This document shows positions 18,462-27,115 of a DNA stretch of 64,000 bases, one piece after another. The stretch covers positions 186,001 to 250,000 of the forward strand of contig NZ_KZ845666.1 of assembly GCF_003313465.1 (NCBI RefSeq), in the 5' to 3' direction. The notes under the pieces are model-generated. The model did not search any database. It worked only from the letters and a program-made list of their open reading frames with translations, and had not been told where the DNA came from. The DNA is from Thermoflavimicrobium daqui (lineage in GTDB: Bacteria > Bacillota > Bacilli > Thermoactinomycetales > Thermoactinomycetaceae). Within the stretch, counting starts at the first letter, position 1. Every line of letters starts with the position of its first letter. The position numbers were made by a program, and so were the translations under genes.

Positions 18462-18816
18462 CCCTAATCATCGTGCCTTTATCATCAAAATGATAATCTA
18501 ATCGAGCCCCACATTCCCGACAAATCAAGTGTAAACAATATTAAATGACATATTATATTCTTAGCGACAAGCAGTTCGCCACCATATTCAAAATAGGTTT
18601 CAAATTCGGATAATAGAAAATAGTAGTCTTACGAATCTCCCCCAGACAAACTCCCCAACGTGACCAAGATCAATATACTGAGCAATGGAGTTGACTGGTC
18701 ACAAAGTCTTGCATCACTTGGTATTCTTTATACCAAATTTTATCTTTTTTACTGAAATACTCACAAAAGATATAATTCAAGTATAAGATCTGTCCTTCAT
18801 CGATTGGTAACTTCAT
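18462..18816 (-). pseudogene. Decayed gene ending in a zinc-ribbon-like tail
   Basis: From an ATG at 18816 a 48-codon frame reads MKLPIDEGQILYLNYIFCEY and onwards. After a frameshift it continues as QYIDLGHVGEFVWGRFVRLL, and after more damage it ends in HLICRECGARLDYHFDDKG at 18462. Its ATG overlaps the stop of the small gene at 18813-18962 (ATGA), so both once formed an operon. I do not recognise the family. Confidence 0.5.
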
Positions 18817-18962
18817 ATGCTCTCTTGATCTTTCTCACACTCATGACTTTCGCAGAACCAAACTCGATTTTTTTCGATTCCTATATGTTGCCCATTCTTG
18901 TCGAGATGAGGCTTACGGCATTTACAACAGTAAGCAATTTGAGTGTCCTTCCTTTCATTCAT
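18813..18962 (-). CDS. Small CxxC zinc-ribbon-like protein
   Basis: 49 aa beginning MNERKDTQIAYCCKCRKPHL, with CCKC near residue 12 and a second pair in WFCESHEC near residue 38. The spacing suits a single zinc site. The stop overlaps the start of the decayed gene downstream by 4 nt, typical of translational coupling. A ribosome binding site is weak (AGATAGGG directly before the ATG). The function is unknown; small zinc-ribbon proteins are common in phages and integrated elements, which fits the recombinase and amidase remnants on either side. Confidence 0.5.
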   Translation of the reverse strand: MNERKDTQIAYCCKCRKPHLDKNGQHIGIEKNRVWFCESHECEKDQESI

Positions 18963-19179
18963 CCCTATCTTCTCGATGTATCAGTTCATAATAAACCTCA
19001 TTCTATTATCTCAGAATTGCCAAAAATGATAAGTCATCCAAATGAAAAAGTACCATCATGTGAGACTGTACTGCTCAGGTCCCAAGATCACTTGAATATG
19101 TTTGTTGTTATAATGAAAAGCGAGAGGATTTTTCTATTCCACAAAATAAAACTGAGTTTCGACTTGATCTACTACTCCT

Positions 19180-19237
19180 AAACTCTGATAAAAAATCGAT
19201 GTACATCAGGTCGAACATCGTTTTATATTAAGAGTTT
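19180..19237 (-). terminator. Long inverted repeat, probable terminator after recombinase remnant
   Basis: AAACTCT/AGAGTTT form the base and CGATGT/ACATCG the top of an imperfect hairpin. On the minus strand the sequence after CATCG is ATTTTTTATC. It lies 60 nt past the end of the recombinase remnant. Confidence 0.5.
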
Positions 19238-19297
19238 AGTCTTCATCCACGAGAGAGAAAAGTTGTTCTGTCCCAGTCCCTTTTTGTTTTTTAATTG

Positions 19298-19520
19298 TCA
19301 TGCTTTTCTAGAAGTTTCTAGCCCTTTTACTAGCTTTTCTGTGATGAGTAGAGCTACCTCACCTATTTGCATACCCGTACCTAATAAAAGAATGATCAGA
19401 GTATGATCTCGATACGCATAATAGGACTTATCCCTTTGTTTCAGTATTCTGTATTATCCTAACATCTGACGGATATGTTTATCAGTAAATCTTTCTAATG
19501 CGTTAAAAATAATCAATTTT
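19298..19520 (-). pseudogene. Tyrosine recombinase / phage integrase remnant
   Basis: The minus strand encodes NALERFTDKHIRQMLG, a stop, and then KSYYAYRDHTLIILLLGTGM followed by QIGEVALLITEKLVKG. The stretch YRDHTLIILLLGTGM-IGE is the region before the first catalytic Arg of XerC/XerD-type recombinases, with Gln where the family has Arg, and the rest of the domain is missing. It is a fragment only and testifies to past integration of a mobile element here. Confidence 0.65.
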
Positions 19521-19619
19521 TTTCATCAATTTTCGTGTCTTTTATTCAATTAAACACATATTTCCTCCTAAAGCTGAACAGCACGATCTCAAATACATGA
19601 AAGAAAACCATCATTATAA

Positions 19620-20315
19620 TTAAAAGAAACTTATTTTATCGGCGAAGTCAAAAAGCATAGAGAATACAAAGAATGTAGTCAGCAGAAAAACAAAGATCAA
19701 ATACAGTACCGTGCTTCGTCTCATAGTAGAGATTTGAACACCAGAAGCATGCGCATAGTGAGCAGCTGTTAAGCAGGTCAATATACCCATGATAAGAAAC
19801 CATGGTTGGTAAAGCAAGAGATCCCATAAAGCCAAACTGTCCATATCAAACACAATCCAATGAGGCAGCTTCATTGTAATAACACCTGCTAAAGACAGAG
19901 TTGATATAATCATTCCAGAAACTCCGTGTGCAATTAAAAAGGCAGCACATAAAAGAGTAGGAATTAATATCATCAAACGAGGGATTTTTAACCCCCCAAT
20001 CAACGGTATCCACGTCGGAATAATCCTTCCATACGGTTTGACAAGCGTAAGCAAGATGAATCCACAGACTAGGATTAAGACACCTGCATTGTAACTTGCC
20101 ATGTAAAGCCCGCTAGTGTCTCCTTAAAATTGAGCCGAATTGTGAATAACTCCGCCTGCTGCTTCATAGAAACGGACGAAAACTGCATACATGAGCGCCC
20201 AGAAGAAGCCCACATAGGCAGGCCAGACAGATACCTTTGTAAAACGTTCAAAGGCATTCAAATTTTGAGTTGGTAATTTTTTATTGATTGAACTTTGTTT
20301 TATATTCATATACAT
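19620..20315 (-). pseudogene. Multi-pass membrane protein interrupted by an in-frame stop
   Basis: Codons from 20315 (MYMNIKQ...) to 20127 end at a TAA at 20124-20126. The same frame continues as GDTSGLY and then MASYNAG... to 19620, giving about 230 codons with one nonsense codon. The product would have five or six hydrophobic helices and resembles the DUF3995-like protein at 22993-23517 in general design. Either the gene is freshly dead, or two polypeptides are made (an ATG follows 21 nt after the stop), or the base is a sequencing error. The function is unknown. Confidence 0.65.
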
Positions 20316-20544
20316 GGTTCATCATTCCTTGTTTGTCGGATAATATTTTACAAGTTGTTCAAAACACTTTTAAACCAAAGTGGTTCGATCAACCATATGA
20401 TCAAATGTTCTAGTAACTGATATATTAACTTCAAAATCGGGATCTCTTGGAAATAGGTATAGCTTTCCGAAAATCAGAGTTTGGCCGTTCAGTAAGTTAA
20501 TAAGTCAATATTTAACTTATATAATTTCATTCTTTTCGAAATTA

Positions 20545-20565
20545 TATCATACGGTATGGTATAAT
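20545..20565 (+). promoter_or_regulatory. Palindromic operator over a -10 box, upstream of DUF6463-like gene
   Basis: TATCATAC-G-GTATGGTA is an 8-bp-arm palindrome with one mismatch, and it overlaps TATAAT at 20560-20565. Its size and centre fit a TetR-type operator. A related motif, ACCATAC-N-GTATRGT, recurs at 22776-22790, with a divergent copy at 23738-23756. The TetR-family gene at 24525-25079 is the obvious candidate regulator. Confidence 0.5.
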
Positions 20566-20688
20566 GTCAAAAGGAATGAAATAATATATAATCCATTCCC
20601 TTTGTTGATCTGTCTAATGTCTACTTACGATATCGCATTCATAAAAAAGAATAGGGAATTTTCTGATTTTATATTAAGAGGCAAGGCA

Positions 20689-21105
20689 ATGAATAAAAAA
20701 AGCTCTTCCCATTTATGGCTTCCCAAACTAGCTGGAGGGCTACTGATCCTTATGGGTCTTTTTCATCCTATTTACGCAATCATTGCAGACCACGAGATGT
20801 GGAAACAGTTTATAATGTCTGGTCTTTGGAACTCAGTTGTCCCACCTTGGGAAAATCGTGACATTGTGTTTCAGCGAAATTTTTGGACTTCAATTGAAAG
20901 CTTGTGTTTTCCATCTGCTTTATTGGGTGGCTATATTTTATGGAGTATTCAACGAGGTTATACAATTCCAACCTTTCTAGTTTGGGGAATTTTATTATAT
21001 GGTGTAGTATCTTCCATCCTTGCACCTATTTCAGGGTTTTGGTTTCTAGTTATAGAGGGTCTATTATTGCTTATTTATCAAATCCGAACAAAACACAAAC
21101 ATTGA
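20689..21105 (+). CDS. Four-helix membrane protein (DUF6463-like)
   Basis: About 138 aa starting MNKKSSSHLWLPKLAGGLLI, with four hydrophobic segments (near 10-30, 65-85, 90-110 and 112-132). The frame is open further upstream to 20602, but the ATG at 20689 has AGAGGCAAGG just before it. The opening helix followed by LMGLFHPIYAII and the W-rich loop recall DUF6463 family proteins, often found next to TetR regulators. The function is not known. It lies behind the palindromic operator at 20545, so a small inducible membrane stress gene is plausible. Confidence 0.6.
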   Translation: MNKKSSSHLWLPKLAGGLLILMGLFHPIYAIIADHEMWKQFIMSGLWNSVVPPWENRDIVFQRNFWTSIESLCFPSALLGGYILWSIQRGYTIPTFLVWGILLYGVVSSILAPISGFWFLVIEGLLLLIYQIRTKHKH

Positions 21106-21363
21106 AGAGGTTCCATATGAGATTTTCACAAGAAGCATACAACCACCATCAAAGCTCCGGTTCCGTGTGGCTGCCTGCCAACATCTTGATCCTTGAGACT
21201 ACATCTGGCACGTCTGTTTCCCATACTTATATGCGAGGTTTTTTGAAATCAGTAAAGCACTTGGATGGATGAAATTATAGTTTATCATCGTAGGATACCA
21301 AATTAATTATAAATATTTGGTAATATCATTGGGGATATAAATTATTATGAAAGGTTGGTTACC

Positions 21364-21717
21364 ATGAAAAAAACTTTAATGATCACTAATCTCCTCATTC
21401 TCGTTATTGGTGTCATTCATTGTTTTTCAACTCCCCTGTTTTATTCACATTATAATTTAGATTCTGTTTGGTTTTTGATATCTGGATGTTTTCTTATATT
21501 ACTCAGTTTTATTAATTATCTTCTTGTTTCACTCAAAGACAAAGAGAGATTACTTTTTTGGTTGGCTGATATAGCAAATACAATAGCAGTTATAGTCTGC
21601 ACCATGCTAATACTAGTTGAAGCAGAAGCACAAATTATTTTTCTCTCTATAATCCTTTGGTTGAATGCTATATGTGTATGGAAATACCATTATAAGTTTC
21701 GTCGGAAACAGGATTAA
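21364..21717 (+). CDS. Small membrane protein of unknown function
   Basis: About 117 aa, MKKTLMITNLLILVIGVIHC and onwards, with four predicted membrane helices and a basic C-terminus (FRRKQD). The ATG at 21364 has AAAGG 10 nt upstream; an in-frame TTG at 21355 is an alternative. It follows the 20689-21105 gene by 258 nt and may be transcribed separately. It is of similar size and topology to its neighbour. No family recognised. Confidence 0.6.
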   Translation: MKKTLMITNLLILVIGVIHCFSTPLFYSHYNLDSVWFLISGCFLILLSFINYLLVSLKDKERLLFWLADIANTIAVIVCTMLILVEAEAQIIFLSIILWLNAICVWKYHYKFRRKQD

Positions 21718-22100
21718 TTCCATCTATCAGCAAAAAACGAGTATAATACATACTAATTCAGTCCTAGAAGGAAAAAATTATGAATCATGAAAACCACTCA
21801 GGGAGATAGCCCCAATGCCACATAGCACCACAAAGTGGACGATGAGCAACACGAGAAGCACAAAGAGTGCGACGCGATTGAGGTTGGTTATAAGACTTAA
21901 CTGGATACATGTGATATAAAGCTAAAAAATATTACTCCAAAAGTGAAAAAAAACATGCTCTTCTTTCTACAAATAGTAGATAAGTTGGCGTTTAATGGTA
22001 CAGAGTAATGATTTTAGATTTACATTATGTTTTGGAGGATTTTCATTAATCGTCAAATTGGAAGCTTGAATCCCTTCTCCATCTGTCACAGATCATATAA
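21718..22100. other. Gap with one unsupported small frame
   Basis: A 41-codon minus-strand frame at 21785-21910 (MYPVKSYNQPQSRRTLCASR onwards, ending WGYLPEWFS) lies in a stretch clearly richer in GC than its surroundings. It has no ribosome binding site and no recognisable motif. The stretch may be a fragment of an RNA gene or of a foreign element. Nothing else is visible. Confidence 0.2.
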
Positions 22101-22148
22101 AAAGATTGTCCACTGAAAATGATAAAAACGATTTTCAGTGGACAATCT
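22101..22148 (-). terminator. Intrinsic terminator of the GNAT gene
   Basis: A perfect 17-bp stem (22104-22120 with 22131-22147) with a 10-nt loop runs on the minus strand into CTTTTTATATG. It lies 39 nt after the GNAT stop. Confidence 0.88.
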
Positions 22149-22186
22149 CATTCTAATTAATATCTAATCAATTTACTAAAGTAGCT

Positions 22187-22720
22187 TTATTCTGAAAAGG
22201 CATCTGAATAACGAACTACACCCTGCACATTTTTAAGGGAATTCTCAGTTAATTCTAGAGCCATAAAAACTTCATCAGGCACCTCAAATGGGGCTCGTAT
22301 ATTCCATAAACTCGCTGGTTTAAATCCGAATTTTGGATAATAATTTTTATGTCCTAAAACAATAACTGAATGATAACCAATTTTTTTTGCCTTTTTTAAT
22401 GCATCATGAATTAATTGACTTCCAATCCCCTTTTTCTGGTACTCAGGTACGACAGCCACTGGAGCAAGCGCCAAAGAATCCACTGTTTTTTCAGCATCTA
22501 CGATTGTAATTTTAGATAGAAGAATGTGACCAACCATTTCTTTGTTTTGATCAATTGCAACTAATGAAAGTTCAGGAATAAATGCATCTGATTTTCTAAT
22601 ACGATTTATAAGTAGATGCTCTTTCTTGTCACTATATACTTCATTTAAAAAGGCTCTTTTAACAATCATCTCAGTCGTATTATATTCTTCAGTAAGTTCT
22701 TGTCTAATTAAGATTTTCAT
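22187..22720 (-). CDS. GNAT family N-acetyltransferase (YhbS-like)
   Basis: 177 aa. The acetyl-CoA binding motif A appears as VVPEYQKKGIGSQLIHDALK (about residues 92-111), followed by LGHKNYYPKFGFKPAS, the hallmark of YhbS-type acetyltransferases. The ATG start lies behind GAGAAGGAG. It is monocistronic, with a terminator 39 nt downstream and a promoter/operator-like element about 55-70 nt upstream. The substrate is unknown; relatives are predicted small-molecule or protein acetyltransferases. Confidence 0.85.
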   Translation of the reverse strand: MKILIRQELTEEYNTTEMIVKRAFLNEVYSDKKEHLLINRIRKSDAFIPELSLVAIDQNKEMVGHILLSKITIVDAEKTVDSLALAPVAVVPEYQKKGIGSQLIHDALKKAKKIGYHSVIVLGHKNYYPKFGFKPASLWNIRAPFEVPDEVFMALELTENSLKNVQGVVRYSDAFSE

Positions 22721-22762
22721 TTTATAATCTCCTTCTCTTTTAATAAATTATATTTAAACTTG

Positions 22763-22790
22763 TTGACAATAACATACCATACTGTATAGT
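22763..22790 (+). promoter_or_regulatory. Promoter-like TTGACA-16-TATAGT with embedded operator motif
   Basis: TTGACA (22763-22768) and TATAGT (22785-22790) read rightwards with a 16-nt spacer. ACCATAC-T-GTATAGT (22776-22790) is the same type of palindrome as at 20545. No intact plus-strand gene follows, only a Nudix remnant about 1 kb away, so the promoter may be a relic, or the operator may serve the GNAT gene on the other strand. Confidence 0.45.
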
Positions 22791-22992
22791 CTTTGAAAAG
22801 GTGTATATATTATGCATACTCACCACTCTGCTATGTTGCGATGATCCAATAAGAATGAAAATAGCAACTCTTCAACAGTTGGAGAATCTATAAACGAAAA
22901 GAGTTTGCTCATTCATTATCAAACCTTCTAACATAATGTTGTAAATCCTCTACTTTTTGAGTTATTAATATGATATCGTTATTGCTTGTATT

Positions 22993-23517
22993 TCAAACAC
23001 GTCGATGAGGATGTCCATGGTTGTAGTACCAAGCTGCAATAGTGAATAGAATTCCTCCTAACAGCCAAAATGGCTCCCAAAGTATAAGATACCAATGAAC
23101 AGCCTGCGGACCAATAGCACTGGGAATACTTATGACACCAATTTCCATCAGTGCAACCTTAATTAAACCTACCCCTCCATAAAAGACCATCCCCATTCCA
23201 ACACCAAAAGTAGAGACGAATAGCAACCAACGAGGTATGGATTGACCCCAACGACGAACCAATGCAAGTGCAAGGAATCCTAGGAGGAATTTTAGAACAG
23301 CAGTAATCCACAAAATCATAACAAAAACGGGATCACGCTCCAAAGCCATTGCTTTGATACCATTTCCAAGAGTATTGGCACCTAAGGTTCCTCCAGCAGC
23401 CCAATAGAAACTTATAGTTGCAAACATAAATGACCAAATACTAGCAGTGTATGCAGCCCACTCTTTTGATCGTGATTGTCTGGAAGTTAGATCACTAATC
23501 CTATTTTGAAAGTTCAC
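22993..23517 (-). CDS. DUF3995-like membrane protein
   Basis: 174 aa with a GTG start at 23517 after AAAGGATG. It has four hydrophobic helices (about 24-45, 62-85, 95-120 and 140-165), with FYWAAGGTLGANTLG in the first loop and HWYLILWEPFWLLGGILF near the end, a layout known from DUF3995. The function is unknown. It is adjacent to a TetR gene, a GNAT gene and the broken membrane gene at 19620-20315, which has a similar design. The promoter region holds the palindrome at 23738-23756. Confidence 0.65.
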   Translation of the reverse strand: MNFQNRISDLTSRQSRSKEWAAYTASIWSFMFATISFYWAAGGTLGANTLGNGIKAMALERDPVFVMILWITAVLKFLLGFLALALVRRWGQSIPRWLLFVSTFGVGMGMVFYGGVGLIKVALMEIGVISIPSAIGPQAVHWYLILWEPFWLLGGILFTIAAWYYNHGHPHRRV

Positions 23518-23737
23518 CTATGTACACATCCTTTACATAACAAACTGGTGACAGCTACATTGATATTCCCCAAAAAACAAACAGTCCTACAATTTGGGAT
23601 AATGACGATTGGAAAAAGGTTCAACGTAGGCAAGTATCACCTGCCAAACATAATTGAATCCAATGTGCAAACGATTTATTTAACGGTATAAGAAGAAAAA
23701 AATAAATACGTCTATAAACTATATATTTCTTAACAGC

Positions 23738-23756
23738 ATACCATACTAGATGGTAT
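23738..23756. promoter_or_regulatory. Palindrome ATACCAT-N5-ATGGTAT
   Basis: Perfect 7-bp arms with a 5-nt centre, an operator-like element. The left half matches the motifs at 20545 and 22776 and the half-site TATACCATACTAG at 27108-27120. It lies between the divergent DUF3995-like gene and the Nudix remnant. Confidence 0.4.
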
Positions 23757-23765
23757 TTATTTTTG

Positions 23766-23946
23766 GCATCTTTAAGGACAAGTTAGGAGTGGCTCCACTC
23801 TTATATAATAATTCTAGAGATATTGAAATAGATTATGGAGTTTAGTTGAGTGCATATCATGTTGTTACATGGGGAAATGGTGTACTTCAGTTGAATAATG
23901 ATGAACACTCAAAACTGGTCTGGTTTGACATTGCTACAGCTTGTTA
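23766..23946 (+). pseudogene. Nudix hydrolase C-terminal remnant
   Basis: The plus strand reads GIFKDKLGVAPLLYNN and on to a stop, then SAYHVVTWGNGVLQL and NNDEHSKLVWFDIATAC, then a stop. The pattern of a beta strand ending in W-x-G, then DEHS-x-x-x-WF-x-x-x-xA is the usual C-terminal half of Nudix hydrolases. The Nudix box itself is missing, so this is a decayed fragment. Confidence 0.5.
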
Positions 23947-24157
23947 ACTTAATAATCTTGTGTGTTTAAATTTGATGTGTAATGAACATTTTTATATCTA
24001 ATTAGACAAGTTTCCTAGCAACTATTTTAACTATCATCTAAAGTGTGCCGAAACAAACCAATTATTAGATTCAAGCCTTTTTTGTAAAAAAACATAAAAT
24101 TCGCCTTAATAAATAGCAAAATTAAAAATCTTTTCCATCAAAGGAGTGAATTATCAG

Positions 24158-24352
24158 TTAATTATCACCGTGTAAATCAGGTTTTTCCGGAGCCGTTTCC
24201 CAATAAAAACCTTTCATACAAGTTTCCCAATAGTTTGTTTAGTCACGAAAGTTGTCATTTATCTTAAGGATGTCCATCTTAATGCCGTGACAGTTCTCAA
24301 AGTCATCCATTGTTTCCATAAATGGCATTGCAATATTTCTTCCTAACCAATT
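24158..24352 (-). pseudogene. Possible coding remnant, family unknown
   Basis: One minus-strand frame reads NWLGRNIAMPFMETMDDFEN, CHGIKMDILKINDNFRD, a stop, and MKGFYWETAPEKPDLHGDN. The codon pattern looks coding, but there is no start and one internal stop. I do not recognise it. Confidence 0.25.
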
Positions 24353-24524
24353 CCTTTGGTTGTTTGGGTGTCCATGTCAACAGCTCCGTTTTCACCTAAT
24401 TTATCAATACATAAGAAAAATTCATTATCAATGTGTATGGATAAAATCTATTACTCAAACATAATGGCATTGTGCTACCCATGTAAAATTTGCGAAATAT
24501 CCTTGGTGCTACTAACGATGAATT

Positions 24525-25079
24525 TCATTCAGTCATCTTACTATATTTGGTGATATGTTGGCTAATCGTTTTAAATATATGCATAAGCTCCTTTCCTTTT
24601 ATAGGTGGAATAAGGTGTTGTGAACCTATAAGTATTGTGTAATAAATTTGCGCTAACATATTACTATCAACATTGTCTTTGTAAACAGTTGCACACAATT
24701 TTTTTGCATAGTTCATTCTTTGTTCATCAACACGTTGTTGATATAACCGAATTTTCTCGTCGTGTGTTGCCCAAGAGCGTATCTTCACTTCCAGCGAACG
24801 ATTTTGCTCTTTAGTAACAAGTTCAGTTAGGCGATCAAGCTTTTCACGATCAGACTCTTCACTTTGACTTAAATTAATGATTCGTTGAGTACTATCTTCC
24901 TCCCAAAATTCAAGCAATGAACGAATGTAGTCTTGACGATTTTTAAAGTGATAATAAAATGAACCTTTCGTAAGCTTTAATCGGCGACAAAGCTCATCGA
25001 TTGTCAATTGATCTGGTCCTGCTTCTTCGAGTATTGCAAAACCTTCATATATCCATAAGGATTTAGTTTTACCTTTCAC
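24525..25079 (-). CDS. TetR/AcrR family transcriptional regulator
   Basis: 184 aa, GTG start behind GAAAGGAG. The N-terminal helix-turn-helix reads LTIDELCRRLKLTKGSFYYH and FKNRQDYIRSLLEFW (about 20-56), the standard TetR DNA-binding domain. The C-terminal ligand domain is helical and not diagnostic. It sits in a group of small membrane-protein genes that carry ACCATAC-type palindromes. Upstream, inverted copies of ACTATCTA (about 25115) and TAGATAGT (about 25201) lie 90 nt apart and could be its own operators. The ligand is unknown. Confidence 0.88.
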   Translation of the reverse strand: MKGKTKSLWIYEGFAILEEAGPDQLTIDELCRRLKLTKGSFYYHFKNRQDYIRSLLEFWEEDSTQRIINLSQSEESDREKLDRLTELVTKEQNRSLEVKIRSWATHDEKIRLYQQRVDEQRMNYAKKLCATVYKDNVDSNMLAQIYYTILIGSQHLIPPIKGKELMHIFKTISQHITKYSKMTE

Positions 25080-25243
25080 ATTTTTGCTCCTTTCAAATTA
25101 TTTAACTTGAATACACTATCTATATTAATAAGTAATAGTTGCACAATGCCGATAGTAGCATCAACTCTTGAAAGAACTTTCAACGATTTTTACTTAGCTA
25201 GATAGTATAGAGTGTAACATGACTTTCACCCAGAAACCATTCA

Positions 25244-25810
25244 CTATATCAAAATCCCTTTCGCTTCAAATTTACTATCCTCTAATGTATCCCCTTGGTA
25301 TTTATCGTTTGCACTAATATCAGCATGTTGCCATGCCAAAGCATAGTTAATAGATCATCGGTATCAAATTTTGTGAAACTGGTTTCCCAAAATTGTTCCA
25401 CAAAATCTTCTATGGTCGAGTATCCCAATTCTTTATAAAGGGCTTTACGGTAAAATGCTTGAGAAAATCCCCAACTTGCATAAACACGACCAAATGTACG
25501 TAATACATGGATTGGGGGTTCTGTATATTGATCATTTTTCCACTCAGGATGTAATTGTATGATTGATTTTAAGCCATCGATAAGTATACAGTTATGGGGC
25601 CAATTTTTTGCAGTTCCAGCAAACGGTGCGATCCGTTCAACCATATTTGGATAACTTGCAGCCCATTCTAACGTTTGGATTGCTCCCATTGACGAGTGCG
25701 ATTTTTTTGATACCGAATTTTTGTGTAACCAACTGATGTTGAAAACGCACGTTATCATAGATGGTCACTGATGGAAAGTTGGCTTTATCAAAAGGTGGTG
25801 GAACGGAATA
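25244..25810 (-). pseudogene. MetX-like (homoserine O-acetyltransferase family) hydrolase, frameshifted and truncated
   Basis: Three frame segments join into one alpha/beta-hydrolase of the MetX type. They are YSVPPPFDKANFPSVTIYDN with VRFQHQLVTQKFGIKKIALV; then SMGAIQTLEWAASYPNMVER (nucleophile region), continuing to DTDDLLTML; then LAWQHADISANDKYQGDTLE and a stop. Frameshifts lie near 25690 and 25340. The N-terminal part and the C-terminal catalytic Asp and His are missing. Its 5' end runs into the 3' end of the gene at 25788-26534. It is not functional. Confidence 0.8.
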
Positions 25811-26534
25811 AGCAATTCAACTCACTCAGCTCATACCAATAGGCTTCACCTTCTCCAAACCTTTGTTTATTCTCTTTCAATAAGAGAATGATTTCATCAG
25901 TAACATTTGTGGTGATCTCCATTTGACGTTCTTTATAATTCTTTAAGTGTTGATCATAATCATCTTCTATATGATTTATTAAATCTATCAGAAGTTGGTA
26001 ACGTTGGTTCGTATATTGAACTAAATCAGAAATATTAATTGAGTGTTGGATGCTCTCTTTTCCTACTTGATGGCTATATACTATTACAGAGAAATCATCT
26101 GCTAAGTTGGGAGTGGACCAACTGGCAAAATATCTTTCCTTTCCATCTTTTAAATTAACAGGATGAACCCCAAACATGGCTCGAATATGCTTAAAATATT
26201 TATCGTCTGGTTTATTTTGATGAAAAATACTTTGGTCTTTCTCATATGGATAATCTAGTTTGAACACACGATACAGTTGTATGATTGCTTTGACAATCAG
26301 GTCCATCGCGCAAATAAGTTGCATCAAACTGAGTGATACGAAATTAGTGTTTTGATGCTTCAGCTGAATATAAGGAATTCCGTCCACAGCTACTTCAATC
26401 CAGTCCATAGCGGAACAAATGACACTCCATAGATTTTTACCATCAAAATCAGCGTACTTATTTAAAACATAATAGTGATTACTATTCACTTTCCAACGAA
26501 ATTCTTGAATCAGTTCAGTTTGAAATTGGATCAT
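25788..26534 (-). CDS. Uncharacterised protein, probably 3'-truncated
   Basis: 248 aa, ATG start. The protein is mixed helical, with VEVAVDGIPYIQLKHQNTNF-like alternation in the first third (here WIEVAVDGIPYIQL) and a charged helical C-terminal half (YDQHLKNYKERQMEITTNVT). No motif recognised. The last residues NCLFRSTTF are read from sequence that in another frame belongs to the MetX remnant, so the natural C-terminus was probably lost in a deletion that joined the two genes. It may therefore be a pseudogene. Confidence 0.5.
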   Translation of the reverse strand: MIQFQTELIQEFRWKVNSNHYYVLNKYADFDGKNLWSVICSAMDWIEVAVDGIPYIQLKHQNTNFVSLSLMQLICAMDLIVKAIIQLYRVFKLDYPYEKDQSIFHQNKPDDKYFKHIRAMFGVHPVNLKDGKERYFASWSTPNLADDFSVIVYSHQVGKESIQHSINISDLVQYTNQRYQLLIDLINHIEDDYDQHLKNYKERQMEITTNVTDEIILLLKENKQRFGEGEAYWYELSELNCLFRSTTF

Positions 26535-27009
26535 CTTTCTATTTCCTATCCTCTTTGTTCATTTTTTATAAATATATGTCCTACTGAATGTCAATCTAAA
26601 TGATGGGTACACAGAGATGTAAATGGCTAATCAATTTTAAATGTAATTTCTTGTTTTTTGCTCAATCACTTTATAAACTCTGTTTTTACATGTTTTGGTT
26701 GATTCATACTAAAATAAACCACAGTTTTCTCAATAAACTCAACTAAATAACAGGTGATAACACTTACTATAAACTTAGGAAATATTATGTTATTCAAGTA
26801 TAATCTCTTCATCCACCTTATTACTATATCAATTCTGATATAAGACTACACTTACAATTATTTTAAATGTCAGTCGAAAGAGTTAATACCTAAATTTTCA
26901 GGATCCTGTATACTGAATCCATGGAGGTTGCTCCAAAGCATAAGTAGAAATTAACTGGTAAAGTGGGAGACTTTACTTATGCCTAGACAAATTAAATTGT
27001 CCCCAAATA
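26535..27009. other. Intergenic stretch with an inverted repeat
   Basis: No gene is visible in about 470 nt. GCATAAGTA (26938-26946) and TACTTATGC (26974-26982) form a 9-bp inverted repeat with a shorter AAAGT/ACTTT pair inside. Its role is unknown. Confidence 0.35.
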
Positions 27010-27050
27010 ACAAAAAAAAAATAAAATAGCCCCTGAGGCTCGGCTATTTA
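27010..27050 (-). terminator. Terminator of the lasso peptide operon
   Basis: On the minus strand AAATAGCC pairs with GGCTATTT around a 10-nt loop. It is followed by TATTTTTTTTTT. It lies about 65 nt after the ABC transporter stop. Confidence 0.85.
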
Positions 27051-27115
27051 AGGGGATTTTTAAGTAAGCAACAAGGTTATTCTCTAGTTCATCAGTAATA
27101 TTTATGTATACCATA

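Noticed and set aside
18804-19181. 125-codon plus-strand frame
   Set aside because: It lies opposite the small zinc-ribbon gene and its composition looks like antisense translation; no start signal.
24158-24352. Considered naming the remnant as a known enzyme
   Set aside because: The fragments are too short and match no motif I can name; kept only as a low-confidence remnant.
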